64,000 bases of DNA, from assembly GCA_016839245.1 (NCBI GenBank), contig JAEOUN010000074.1:1-64000 (forward strand). Reading direction: 5' to 3'. The notes below the pieces were generated by a model. The model was given only the letters and a program-made list of their open reading frames with translations. It did no database searches and was not told where the DNA came from. Shown here one piece after another: positions 55,839 through 64,000 of the stretch. This DNA is from Candidatus Thorarchaeota archaeon. Its GTDB lineage: Archaea > Asgardarchaeota > Thorarchaeia > Thorarchaeales > Thorarchaeaceae. Within the stretch, counting starts at the first letter, position 1; each line of letters begins with the position of its first letter. A program made the position numbers and the translations under genes.

Positions 55839-56669
55839 ATGAAAACCTCACTAATGCCCTCTGCGTACAAAAAATTAACAGAGGAATATGCAATTGACCT
55901 AGATTTAACAAGAGAACAGAATGATCAGTATAGCAACAATCAACGTTTCACTCTTTCATCAGAGCAACTGGAAAATATTGTTGATCAGTTGACTAATGTT
56001 GATGGGATTGAAACGTATATTGTAGATCACGTAAATGATATTTTGCCAATCTCGATATCGCTATTCGTTCTCAACGACAAGCTTTGGAAAATGATGGAAC
56101 GAAAGTCATGGGATACAGCCAAAATGTTGGCGATGACTACGATACCTCTTTGTACATGGGAACAGAAAGAAGAGAAGACAAGTAATCCCAAAGCTGTTAA
56201 GAGATGGGAAGTGAAACCAAACAGTATCACACTTGAAATTCAAAAAGAGCCAATCCTAAAGATACATGGAGAGGGTGGAGATTTCTCGGGTTTTATAGAA
56301 CAGAGTCATATCACAACGAGAAAATTTGGCATGATGGGAAGTCGAGATCTTGTACCGAATTATGTCTTTGAACGGATTCATATTGAAGCTGAAATGAATA
56401 AGGCATCAATAGAAATTCATCCATCTCCACGTGATGACCTTGATTATGATTTTTCTGAGAATGCTCGAACTTACTATGAATATGGGCTTTCAATCTCAGC
56501 TCCAGGAGAAAATGTTACACTAACAGTTGGCAAACGAAAACCAAGCAAAATGCTTGGAGAAGTCTATCTCTTGGTCGGCAAGCAAATCAATAGTGAAGAT
56601 GACCATTATAAGGCTCTAAAGACAATCATCTGGTTACGAGCATTTCAGCGGAGATTTGGTGGGAGGTAA
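55839..56669 (+). CDS. Hypothetical soluble protein, 276 residues
   Basis: No family recognised. ATG 55839 (MKTSLMPSAYKK) is preferred because longer forms overlap the divergent carbamoyltransferase start and begin in non-conserved sequence. No membrane segment. The N-terminal half is mixed alpha/beta, with a charged linker (EQKEEKTSNPK); the C-terminal half is beta-rich (TLEIQKEPILKIHGEGG, HIEAEMNKASIEIHPSP). It ends with a basic helix (LRAFQRRFGGR). It lies 7 bases before a membrane protein gene and is probably co-transcribed with it. Function not inferred. Confidence 0.6.
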   Translation: MKTSLMPSAYKKLTEEYAIDLDLTREQNDQYSNNQRFTLSSEQLENIVDQLTNVDGIETYIVDHVNDILPISISLFVLNDKLWKMMERKSWDTAKMLAMTTIPLCTWEQKEEKTSNPKAVKRWEVKPNSITLEIQKEPILKIHGEGGDFSGFIEQSHITTRKFGMMGSRDLVPNYVFERIHIEAEMNKASIEIHPSPRDDLDYDFSENARTYYEYGLSISAPGENVTLTVGKRKPSKMLGEVYLLVGKQINSEDDHYKALKTIIWLRAFQRRFGGR

Positions 56670-56676
56670 TTCATTA

Positions 56677-57441
56677 ATGTTTATGACCATTGGTTTGATT
56701 ATGCTTGGTATCCTCGCGTTTTCATTAGCAACTATCTGGCACAAACGAATTGTAGATATCAATTGCTACATTACTCCACTAAGTCAGAAATTTGGTGAAC
56801 CAGACACTAGTGGAAAGAAAGAGTATACAAACTGTCAATCGTACCAATGGGTTATGAAAAATCTTGTATATCGAAGTTACTTGGACACCAGTGAAGGATT
56901 TCGAAATTTCATGATGAACAGAACAATTACAGGTACACTCATTCTAAGCATGTTTCTTGGACTGATTCCGGTTATGATCATCTACATTCTATTTCAAAGC
57001 TACAATCTAATGGGAGCATCTCTTATTCTGATTTTTATTGCGGTATTCGTCTTACGTGGACCTGGTTCATTGGAAGTATCAAATCTATTATTAAAATGGC
57101 AAGCTGAACAGGAATTAGAGGAGTTCAATATCGGAGATTTGGCTTATGCACGAGTATCTCTGCAGTCAATTCAAAGTTGGATAAGATTCCTTTTAGCAAT
57201 AGGCACAATCACATTAGCATTGGCTCCATGGGGAGAGCAAATTCCAATTGCGCTTGCTTACATCTTTACACTATTTCTTGGATTTGCATACACTAATCTA
57301 TTCCTACCTATATCTGCCATATCAATGCCTTTAGCTCTCATAATATTCTTTATCATTGCTCCATTGACACTTATTCTAATAGGACTATTTCTGCGCTCAG
57401 TGAAAAAGCAAATAGTAAAAGACGAAGGCATGCGACTCTAA
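56677..57441 (+). CDS. Hypothetical membrane protein, 254 residues
   Basis: ATG 56677 has GGGAGG at about 56661-56666; upstream in-frame TTG and GTG codons are less well placed. The protein has an N-terminal helix (1-20), a soluble stretch of about 70 residues, then five or six hydrophobic segments (about 90-245) and a basic tail. No family recognised. It follows the hypothetical soluble protein by 7 bases, which hints that the two form a membrane complex. Its 3' end is 9 bases from the convergent small membrane protein. Confidence 0.6.
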   Translation: MFMTIGLIMLGILAFSLATIWHKRIVDINCYITPLSQKFGEPDTSGKKEYTNCQSYQWVMKNLVYRSYLDTSEGFRNFMMNRTITGTLILSMFLGLIPVMIIYILFQSYNLMGASLILIFIAVFVLRGPGSLEVSNLLLKWQAEQELEEFNIGDLAYARVSLQSIQSWIRFLLAIGTITLALAPWGEQIPIALAYIFTLFLGFAYTNLFLPISAISMPLALIIFFIIAPLTLILIGLFLRSVKKQIVKDEGMRL

Positions 57442-57450
57442 TAGAGAGAT

Positions 57451-57798
57451 CTATATTGGTACAAGATATGAAAGGATAGAAAGAAGTCCAATATACACAA
57501 AGAGAATAAGTGCTGCAAATAGGAGTTGTCGACCGATTCGAGTCATTTTCCATGCAGTTGTTGGTGTTCCATCTTTGGTATATCGAGCTGTTTCATCAAT
57601 AGGTTGTCGACTCATTAGACAACCACCGACGATAAGTAAGATTCCAAGTTCAAGAAAACCTAAATTTCCTGCAGTTACAGCTATCAAAAGACTTTGAGAA
57701 ACAAATGTAGTTATAAAACCGATTGCAAGATTTGAACACATCAATATTGTTGCTATTAACAAACCTCGCTCTAAATCCTGTTGCCACAAGGGAATCAT
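57451..57798 (-). CDS. Small membrane protein, 115 residues
   Basis: Three hydrophobic segments (about residues 13-33, 42-62 and 88-112), with a short polar loop containing RQPIDETARYTKDG. No family recognised. It overlaps the upstream 71-residue gene by 4 bases on the minus strand, so the two are translationally coupled and their products may interact. Confidence 0.55.
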   Translation of the reverse strand: MIPLWQQDLERGLLIATILMCSNLAIGFITTFVSQSLLIAVTAGNLGFLELGILLIVGGCLMSRQPIDETARYTKDGTPTTAWKMTRIGRQLLFAALILFVYIGLLSILSYLVPI

Positions 57799-58010
57799 CC
57801 ACCAAAAAGAATGCCGATGATTATTCCAATTATTAGCATTGTCACGCCAAGAAGAACTAACGGTAAGAAAATTGTCTGGAGTGCAGCTATGAAAATCGCA
57901 ATGATATCTTTTCCTTCAAGAGGTATAGATTGTTGCTCATGGTCACCATAGACACTCCAGTCAAATTCGGATTCGTCATCCAAATCATTGTCACCATTTT
58001 CAAAAGCCAT
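57795..58010 (-). CDS. Small single-helix membrane protein, 71 residues
   Basis: An acidic N-terminus (NGDNDLDDESEFDWS) precedes a single long hydrophobic stretch (about 36-70) with Gly at the end, which could form one or two short helices. ATG 58010 has a strong GGAGG site upstream. The stop overlaps the next gene's start by 4 bases. No family recognised; it may be a small subunit of a membrane complex with the downstream 115-residue protein. Confidence 0.6.
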   Translation of the reverse strand: MAFENGDNDLDDESEFDWSVYGDHEQQSIPLEGKDIIAIFIAALQTIFLPLVLLGVTMLIIGIIIGILFGG

Positions 58011-58091
58011 GCTTTCTTAACCTCCGTAAAACAAAGATATAGAGCGTACCAGTCATACCTTGTATGCAAGTACGCTCATTTATTTAATGCA

Positions 58092-59126
58092 TTAGACCTC
58101 CACACTGCCTTCAGCAACTAATTCTTCCTTGTAGGTCAAATCCAGTTCACCGGCATAATGGCACGCAACAAGATGTCCATCACCCATATCTCGCAGTTCA
58201 GGAACTTCATCCTGACAGCGTTCTGTTGCAAATCTGCACCGCGGGTGGAATCTGCAACCGCTTGGTGGATTAATCGGGCTTGGTACTTCACCTGCAAGAA
58301 TTTCTGCGCGACCTCTTAATGCTGGATCAGGAACAGGAACTGCTGATACCAATGCTGCGGAGTAGGGATGCATTGCCTCATCGAAGATATCTCTGGGTGT
58401 GAGTTCAACGATTTTTCCAAGATACATGACAGCTACTCTGTCACTCATGTGTTTGACAACACTAAGGTTGTGGCTAATGAAGAGATATGTAAGGTCGAAT
58501 TCCTTCTGCAAATCTTTCATTAGATTCAAAGTCTGAGCTTGGACAGATACATCAGTGCTTGAGGTTGGTTCATCCATTACTACGAACTTTGGTTTCAAAG
58601 CAAGCGCTCTTGCTATACAAATTCTCTGCCTTTGACCACCTGAGAACTCATGAGGAAATCGATTAAGATGATCTTCATTGAGACCAACTTTTTCCAAGAG
58701 CTCAAGTACCATCTGTCGGAGGCGATAACCTCTAGCAATACCATTTACTAGTAGAGGTTCGCCAACAGCACTCTTAATGGTAAGTCGAGGGTCAAGCGAA
58801 GCCATAGGATCTTGGAAGACAATACTCATATCACGACGAAGGTCCTTCAAGTCACCACGACGCATCTTTGCAACGTCTTTTCCTTCGAAGAGAATCTCAC
58901 CTGCAGAAGGTTGCAGCAGACGAAGAATGGTTCGCCCAGTTGTAGTCTTACCACAGCCTGATTCACCTACAAGTCCTAGTGTTTCTCCCTGATAGATATC
59001 AAAAGTGATATCATCAACTGCTCGGACATATCCGAGAACTTTTCTAAAGACTCCTCCACTCAATGGAAAGAATTTCTTTAGATTCTTTACTTCTATCAGT
59101 TTATCTCCATGTTCTCCATATGACAT
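58092..59126 (-). CDS. dppF: Peptide ABC transporter ATPase, DppF/OppF type (second system)
   Basis: ATPase with all standard motifs: Walker [10 protein letters not shown]-loop [11 protein letters not shown], signature FSGGQRQR, Walker [14 protein letters not shown] and switch ISHNLS. The C-terminal [14 protein letters not shown] motif is present. GGAGGAAGGAAG lies before ATG 59126. It lies 4 bases after dppD in a four-gene minus-strand operon (permeases first). The 3' end is followed by the small membrane protein genes. Confidence 0.93.
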   Translation of the reverse strand: MSYGEHGDKLIEVKNLKKFFPLSGGVFRKVLGYVRAVDDITFDIYQGETLGLVGESGCGKTTTGRTILRLLQPSAGEILFEGKDVAKMRRGDLKDLRRDMSIVFQDPMASLDPRLTIKSAVGEPLLVNGIARGYRLRQMVLELLEKVGLNEDHLNRFPHEFSGGQRQRICIARALALKPKFVVMDEPTSSTDVSVQAQTLNLMKDLQKEFDLTYLFISHNLSVVKHMSDRVAVMYLGKIVELTPRDIFDEAMHPYSAALVSAVPVPDPALRGRAEILAGEVPSPINPPSGCRFHPRCRFATERCQDEVPELRDMGDGHLVACHYAGELDLTYKEELVAEGSVEV

Positions 59127-59130
59127 GATA

Positions 59131-60348
59131 TCACTTCCTTCCTCCCTTTATTGACCCTTGTGGATGCCAACATTCGACCCAATGTCCAGGTTTCAGCTCC
59201 TCTCGCGGAGGACGTTCCTTTGAACATCGTTCAGTAGCAAATTCACATCTTGGATGAAAACGACAACCAGTGGGAGGATCTATGAGGTTTGGTACCGATC
59301 CTCTAATCTGTGTCAGTCGTTCGACTTTCTCAGTAAGCTTTGGAATGGCTTGCAAAAGACCAGTTGTATATGGATGAATTGGATCAGCAAAGAGCTCATC
59401 AGTATCTGCGTATTCTACAACAACTCCAGCATACATGACCGCAACCATCGTACAGGTTTCTGCAACGACACCAAGATCATGCGTGATGATGATGATTGAA
59501 GCATCAAGTTCAGCTTTTAGATCATTTAGAAGTTTTAGAACTTGAGCTTGAACCGTCACATCCAATGCAGTTGTGGCTTCATCAGCAATGAGTATCTTGG
59601 GATTACAGGAGAGAGACATTGCTATTAACGCTCTCTGACGCATTCCTCCAGATAACTCATGCGGATACTGATTGGCAATCTCAGCAGCAGACGGCATTCT
59701 GACCAGATTTAGCATCTCTATTGCTTTTTTCTTGGCAGCCTTCTTTAGTTCAACATCAGTTGGTTTGGGAGGATCATCAAGTTGGGACTTGAGTTCTTCC
59801 AAACGTACCTCAATATCATCAGATGTCAATTCATCTGCACTTTTTAGTGCCTCTTCAAGCTGCTCAATTTTATCCTGCACTATCTCAAGTCGTAGATCTT
59901 GATGCAGCATAATTACCTCAGCAATTTGGTCACCAACTCTGAATACTGGATTCGGGTATGTTGCTGGATCTTGGAAGACGATGGCAATTTTATTACCTCT
60001 TATGGTGCGCATCTCATCCTGTGATGCTTGAAGCAAATCTTTGACGACAGGATTGCCATCATCATCTTCATCCATGAAGAGAATCTGACCACCTTCAATC
60101 CTTCCCGGCGAGTCAACAAGACGCATGATGGATTTAGCTGTGACACTTTTTCCACAACCGGTTTCTCCGACAAGTGCAAGTGTATCACCACGCTTTAATT
60201 GCACAGTAACGCCATCTAAAGCTTTGACTACTCCTTCATAAGTATAGAAGTTTGTGACTAGACCTTTGATGTCTAAGACAAGATTACTATCCATGTGAAG
60301 TTCAGGTTCAGTTTTGTTATTTGTGTGAGTAGGTTCATCAACAGTCAT
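59131..60348 (-). CDS. dppD: Peptide ABC transporter ATPase, DppD/OppD type, with coiled-coil insert
   Basis: Standard motifs: Walker A GETGCGKS, Q-loop IVFQDPATYPNP, signature LSGGMRQR, Walker B ILIADEA followed by TTALDVT, and switch ITHDLG. Between the Q-loop and the signature there is an insert of about 65 residues, strongly charged and helical (VQDKIEQLEEALKSADEL, with IEVRLEELKSQLDDPPKP), that makes the chain 405 residues long. The Glu after Asp in Walker B is kept. CAGGAG lies nine bases before ATG 60348. Confidence 0.92.
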   Translation of the reverse strand: MTVDEPTHTNNKTEPELHMDSNLVLDIKGLVTNFYTYEGVVKALDGVTVQLKRGDTLALVGETGCGKSVTAKSIMRLVDSPGRIEGGQILFMDEDDDGNPVVKDLLQASQDEMRTIRGNKIAIVFQDPATYPNPVFRVGDQIAEVIMLHQDLRLEIVQDKIEQLEEALKSADELTSDDIEVRLEELKSQLDDPPKPTDVELKKAAKKKAIEMLNLVRMPSAAEIANQYPHELSGGMRQRALIAMSLSCNPKILIADEATTALDVTVQAQVLKLLNDLKAELDASIIIITHDLGVVAETCTMVAVMYAGVVVEYADTDELFADPIHPYTTGLLQAIPKLTEKVERLTQIRGSVPNLIDPPTGCRFHPRCEFATERCSKERPPREELKPGHWVECWHPQGSIKGGRK

Positions 60349-60365
60349 TCAAGTCAACTCCTGCA

Positions 60366-61661
60366 TTAACGCCGCCTCAGTTTGGGATCTAGAATGTCCC
60401 GCACTCCATCACCCACAAGATTGAATGAGAGTGCACAGAGAAGTATTGCCATTCCAGGATAGAATGTAACCCAATATTTCATGAAGTGGTTCTGACCTTG
60501 AGATATCATCCAACCCCATTCTGCAGTTCCAGCTTCAGCACCAAATCCAATAAAGCTTAGACCAGCAGCAGTCAGCAAAACACCACCCATATCCAGCGTC
60601 GCTTGCACTATTACTGGTTGAATTGTGTTTGGCAGAATATGAAATACAAGTATTCTCATATCTGAAGCACCAACAGAACGTGCAGCTTCAACATAGAGCT
60701 TCTCACGTTCAATTAGTACCTGTCCTCTGACAAGTCGCGCATACGTAGGCCACCAGACCAACATTAATGCTATACTAATGTTGTCGAGATTTCTCTCACC
60801 TAACGCTGCTACAATTGCCATAGCTAGAATGAGACCAGGAAATGCAAAGAATACGTCAGTGATTCTCATAACGACTTCATCAACAGCTCCGCCAAAATAG
60901 CCAGCTGCAGCGCCGATAAATGAGCCAAGTATCAGAGCAACAGCGACTACAGAGATTGCAATCCTAAGATCAATTTGAGTTGCCCAGATGACCATGGAGA
61001 ATACGTCACCGCCATTCTGGTCAGTACCCCAAAGATGTTCTGCGCTTGGTGGCTGCAGAGTTGCATACCAATCTCGTTCAGTTGCTCCGTATGGTGTGAT
61101 ATACGGTGCAAATATTGCCAGAAAGATATATGCAGCAATAATGAAAATTCCTGCAACCACAAGGGGACTTCTGCGAATTAGATACAAAGAGTATTTTGTT
61201 TCCTTCATTCGCGGACCCATATCTTCTTTAAAAAGATTCCACCACTGCTCTTTAATCTCTGGTACAAATAACCAGACGATCATCAAAGCATAGTCGAATA
61301 TCGCATAGAGAGCAAATCCACCTCCAAGAATTGAAAGCAACATGAGAATAATATTTCCATAGATTATCCATGGAAATGACCAGCTCTCTAATGTCTTGAC
61401 CGCTAATGCTACGCGGATCATCAAGAATCCAACTACTAGGAATGGTATGGTTGTCAATAAAATAGTCCCAAGAAAATCAACAAGAGGAATGTCTTCTGCC
61501 GCAAGAGCCCAATAGCTCCCCACACCTTTCGCAAGTCCAACTATCATTGCAAGGACAGATATGACAATCTGTAAGTAACTAAAGACTTGAACAGCAAGTG
61601 GTACTTCTTCAGTTTCTTCTTCACCTTTTACTGTAGAACTCCATAAATTAGATTGTGTCAT
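60366..61661 (-). CDS. dppC: Peptide ABC transporter permease, DppC/OppC type, with extra N-terminal helices
   Basis: The C-terminal 275 residues are a typical OppC permease: LWGTDQNGGDVFSMVIW, then VMRITDVFFAFPGLIL, then an EAA loop (EAARSVGASDMRILVFHILP) and GDGVRDILDPKLRRR. The N-terminal 150 residues carry three or four extra hydrophobic segments, as in the other DppC of this window. GGAGG precedes ATG 61661. It follows dppB by 12 bases. Confidence 0.92.
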   Translation of the reverse strand: MTQSNLWSSTVKGEEETEEVPLAVQVFSYLQIVISVLAMIVGLAKGVGSYWALAAEDIPLVDFLGTILLTTIPFLVVGFLMIRVALAVKTLESWSFPWIIYGNIILMLLSILGGGFALYAIFDYALMIVWLFVPEIKEQWWNLFKEDMGPRMKETKYSLYLIRRSPLVVAGIFIIAAYIFLAIFAPYITPYGATERDWYATLQPPSAEHLWGTDQNGGDVFSMVIWATQIDLRIAISVVAVALILGSFIGAAAGYFGGAVDEVVMRITDVFFAFPGLILAMAIVAALGERNLDNISIALMLVWWPTYARLVRGQVLIEREKLYVEAARSVGASDMRILVFHILPNTIQPVIVQATLDMGGVLLTAAGLSFIGFGAEAGTAEWGWMISQGQNHFMKYWVTFYPGMAILLCALSFNLVGDGVRDILDPKLRRR

Positions 61662-61673
61662 TTCTTTGACCTC

Positions 61674-62699
61674 CTATCCATACCTGATTCTTGGGTCCAA
61701 GGCACCATAAACTAGGTCTACAATAAGATTAGCGGCGACAAAAATGAACGCTACCAATAATGTGAAAGCATTGATACTAGGAATGTCCGATGTTAAAATT
61801 GCTCTAGTAGACCATCTACCAAGTCCCGGCCAACTGAATATTGTTTCTGTTAGAACGGCTCCCGTCATTAGTCCTCCAAATGCGAGTCCAATGACAGTTA
61901 CAGTAGGAATCATTGCATTCCTTAGTGCATGCTTGTATATCACGACTCTTTCCCTAAGACCCTTTGAACGAGCTAGTGTGATATAGTCTTCTTTTAGCAC
62001 CTCTAGCATACTTGAACGCATCATTCTTGTGATTACTGCTAGAGTAAGATAACCAAGGGCAAAACCTGGAAGGACTAAGTGAACTAAGGCATCAAATAAT
62101 AGGATAAAATTGCCTGTCGCTATTGAATCAACGAGTACAAAGTTTGTAATGGGATCATATTGTATATACTCATATGAATAGCGACCACCTTCAGGAAGAT
62201 ATGGTAAACCCCACTGGAAAAATTGGAAAAAGAAGACATACTTCAAAATCAATGCAAACCAGAATATAGGCATACTCACTCCTGCCAAGGCAAATACACG
62301 GGTAATGTGATCAGTTGCCTTGTCTTTTCTCGTAGCCGATAATATTCCAAGAGGAATACCAACAATTACAGCAAAAATCATAGCGACTAATGCTAATTCA
62401 ATAGTTGCAGGGAGTTTTATTGCAATTGCATCAGTAACATCCATTCGTGCTGTTCGAGAGTATCCCCAGTTGCCCTGTGCTAAATCGCGCAGGTAAAAGA
62501 AAAATTGGATATATATCGGCTGATCTAAACCATGCTCAGCCATAATTCCAGGAATAGCTTCGGGGCGAGTTCTTTCGGTTGTATATAATGCAATTGGATT
62601 ACCAACTACATATGATAAAACGAAAGTAATTGCAAGAACCCCTATAACTACAGGAATAGCTAGCAATATCCGTCTAATTATATAATCTCTCAACTTCAT
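61674..62699 (-). CDS. dppB: Peptide ABC transporter permease, DppB/OppB type (second system)
   Basis: First gene of the second peptide transporter operon. ATG 62699 (MKLRDYIIRR) gives the standard DppB N-terminus; an extra in-frame stretch back to 62723 is not family-like. Typical features are VVGNPIALYTTER, the PATIELALVAMIFAVIVGIPLG helix and loop, the EAA-like ARSKGLRERVVIYKHALRNAM and the ending LIVDLVYGALDPRIRYG. No substrate-binding protein gene is adjacent on either side in this window, so it may be supplied from elsewhere. Confidence 0.93.
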   Translation of the reverse strand: MKLRDYIIRRILLAIPVVIGVLAITFVLSYVVGNPIALYTTERTRPEAIPGIMAEHGLDQPIYIQFFFYLRDLAQGNWGYSRTARMDVTDAIAIKLPATIELALVAMIFAVIVGIPLGILSATRKDKATDHITRVFALAGVSMPIFWFALILKYVFFFQFFQWGLPYLPEGGRYSYEYIQYDPITNFVLVDSIATGNFILLFDALVHLVLPGFALGYLTLAVITRMMRSSMLEVLKEDYITLARSKGLRERVVIYKHALRNAMIPTVTVIGLAFGGLMTGAVLTETIFSWPGLGRWSTRAILTSDIPSINAFTLLVAFIFVAANLIVDLVYGALDPRIRYG

Positions 62700-62908
62700 G
62701 GTGGAAAACCACCCGCGGTACACGTGTCTTATCGCTTCTCTGCTTTTGCAGTTTAAGCGAGCAGGTTTGAATGCGTGATTTAAGGCTTTGCTTCTTGGAA
62801 TTACGCATTCAGTTCAAGTAAAAAACCCCTTAATAACATCCTTCTGTTCTCCGCAAAAATAGGCGAAAAATGGAACACTATTCAGATTAATATTTACTAA
62901 CTACTTAA

Positions 62909-62944
62909 TAAAAATAAAGAGACCCCCTCAAACAAAGGGGATCA
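62909..62944 (-). terminator. Terminator of rubrerythrin gene
   Basis: On the minus strand GATCCCC (62944-62938) pairs with GGGGGTC (62928-62922, one G-U), followed by CTTTATTTTTATT, a good T tract. Confidence 0.65.
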
Positions 62945-62959
62945 CAGGAAAAGAGATGA

Positions 62960-63541
62960 TTATTGAAAGACATGAGGGTAGAAATACCCTTTTGGATGAT
63001 CGCATGCAGGGCATTTGTCAGGTGGGCTCTCACCTTCATGAATATAACCACAGTTTGCGCAACGCCATCGAATCTTCTCTTTCTTCTTGAGAATTGTGCC
63101 ATCAGCTATTGCATCAGCAAGTGCTTGGTATCGCTCATGATGCCAGGTTTCAGCTTGAGCAATTTTCCTCCATACTGTTGCAATCTTAGAGAATCCCTCC
63201 TTCTCTGCAATGTCAGCAAATTTCGGATACATTTCTGAAAACTCATATTTTTCTCCAGCTGCGGCTGAACGTAAATTATCTTCCGTAGTTCCAATATGAC
63301 CAGTCGGAAAATTCCATTCAACCTTAAGTTCCGGTGTACATCCACCTTCATCCATGAATTTGAAGAATCGCGATGCATGCTCAAATTCTTGGTTTGCTGT
63401 TTCTTCAAACACCTTTGCTATGTACTGATAACCATCATTCATTGCGGCCTTAGCATATCTCAAATAACGAGTTCTTGCTTGAGATTCACCAGCAAAAGAG
63501 GTCAACAGGTTCTTTTCGGTTTGTGTTCCTTTTAAATTCAT
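62960..63541 (-). CDS. Rubrerythrin
   Basis: Reduces hydrogen peroxide with electrons from rubredoxin or related donors, protecting anaerobes. The N-terminal ferritin-like domain has paired metal motifs (EFEHASRF, AETWHHERYQ and the ESQARTRYL helix). The C-terminal rubredoxin-like domain has RCANCGYIHEG and KCPACDHPKGYF with the iron-binding cysteines. ATG 63541 is chosen; an in-frame GTG at 63550 would add three residues. It has its own terminator. The flavodiiron protein end upstream and the rubredoxin at 11103 are likely functional partners. Confidence 0.95.
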   Translation of the reverse strand: MNLKGTQTEKNLLTSFAGESQARTRYLRYAKAAMNDGYQYIAKVFEETANQEFEHASRFFKFMDEGGCTPELKVEWNFPTGHIGTTEDNLRSAAAGEKYEFSEMYPKFADIAEKEGFSKIATVWRKIAQAETWHHERYQALADAIADGTILKKKEKIRWRCANCGYIHEGESPPDKCPACDHPKGYFYPHVFQ

Positions 63542-63814
63542 ATTTCTCACTCTCTTTGTGGAGAACTAACTCCTTCCTTTAATTCGCATTAGCGAGAATA
63601 CGAATCAAAAGCCTTCTTCACTAATAAGACTGTTTTTAGACCAAACTAACTTTTCAGTATTAATTAATGATGGAATTTTCCAATATTTGGATGACTAAAA
63701 TACTCATTTTTAACAATAAATAGTTTAGATTATCAAGTTGTATTCTATTCATCCCTCAATTAAAAGATGAATGCGATAGAAGACACAACATGGTTCAGCA
63801 TAGATATCCAACGA

Positions 63815-64000
63815 TCACTTCAGTTTTTGAGCAATTGTCCTTGCAAGCGCCTTTATTTGCTGCTTCTCTTCTTCATTGGGACGCGCCTTAACACGAATAA
63901 TTGGTTCAAGAATCTCTTTCTTCAAGTCCGTGAAAATAGCTTGGAGGCGTTTCACTCCTCCTCCACCCCATCCGTACGTACCAAAGAGCGCTACAGTATC
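63815..64000 (-). CDS. C-terminal end of a flavodiiron (FprA-type) protein, partial
   Basis: Only the last 61 residues are inside the window; the 5' part lies beyond base 64000. The readable part has VALFGTYGWGGGGVKRLQAI, the flavin-binding loop of the flavodoxin domain in A-type flavoproteins, and ends in a charged helix. These enzymes reduce oxygen or nitric oxide. It is next to rubrerythrin on the same strand. The identification rests on a short stretch; another flavodoxin-domain protein is possible. Confidence 0.7.
   Translation of the reverse strand, partial: DTVALFGTYGWGGGGVKRLQAIFTDLKKEILEPIIRVKARPNEEEKQQIKALARTIAQKLK

Noticed and set aside
1..64000. CRISPR arrays, transposons, prophage and tRNA or rRNA genes
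   Set aside because: I looked for regularly spaced repeats, transposase or integrase motifs and tRNA-like folds and found none that I could support by eye.

Overview
The window looks like a chromosome segment from an AT-rich archaeon, most likely of the Asgard (Promethearchaeota) group, perhaps near Thorarchaeota. The clues are a Ras/Rab-like small GTPase, a protein with a PARP-type zinc finger, archaeal TATA boxes together with Shine-Dalgarno sites and many TTG/GTG starts, sensor kinases with the archaeal GHDIxNxxQ phospho-acceptor box, and surface beta-helix and beta-propeller proteins. The lineage is an inference; no rRNA, tRNA or ribosomal protein gene is present to settle it. No CRISPR array, insertion sequence or RNA gene was found.

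Layout. 1-2.7 kb: a sulfate-activation module (ATP sulfurylase cut by the window edge, APS kinase, PAPS-dependent sulfotransferase). 2.7-11.3 kb: a nucleotidyltransferase-fold protein, a drug-type MFS exporter, an M48 membrane protease with an EF-hand, a degenerate PAS kinase, the small GTPase, a thioredoxin-like protein, an acidic-tailed membrane protein and a rubredoxin. 11.8-17.8 kb: a three-gene operon for a membrane protein, a propeller-like exported protein and an anchored beta-helix protein. 17.9-22.1 kb: a GH38 alpha-mannosidase facing a GPH-type sugar symporter. 22-27 kb: hypothetical genes, a stretch with two decayed reading frames, an LVIVD-repeat protein and the PARP-finger protein.

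27.3-33.5 kb: a complete oligopeptide ABC transporter (binding protein, two permeases, two ATPases) with a terminator after the binding-protein gene. 34-40 kb: a five-PAS histidine kinase and a tandem pair of DUF4139 (MuiA-like) proteins. 40-47 kb: an M20 peptidase, a 50-residue cysteine protein, two MFS carriers, a bacterial-type class I GAPDH and an amidohydrolase. 47-54.4 kb: two membrane acyltransferases and two related orphan ABC ATPases, one with degenerate ATPase motifs, around DinB-like and DUF362 genes. 54.7-58 kb: a carbamoyltransferase of the acetylornithine type and several small membrane proteins. 58-62.7 kb: a second peptide ABC transporter without a binding protein. 62.9-64 kb: rubrerythrin and the 3' end of a flavodiiron protein.

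Taken together the cell appears to be an anaerobe that scavenges peptides (two Opp/Dpp systems, M20 and M48 peptidases, amidohydrolase) and glycans (GH38 plus GPH symporter), carries oxygen and peroxide defence (rubredoxin, rubrerythrin, flavodiiron protein), and decorates surface or lipid molecules with sulfate and acyl groups. Functional statements rest on motifs read by eye, not on database searches.
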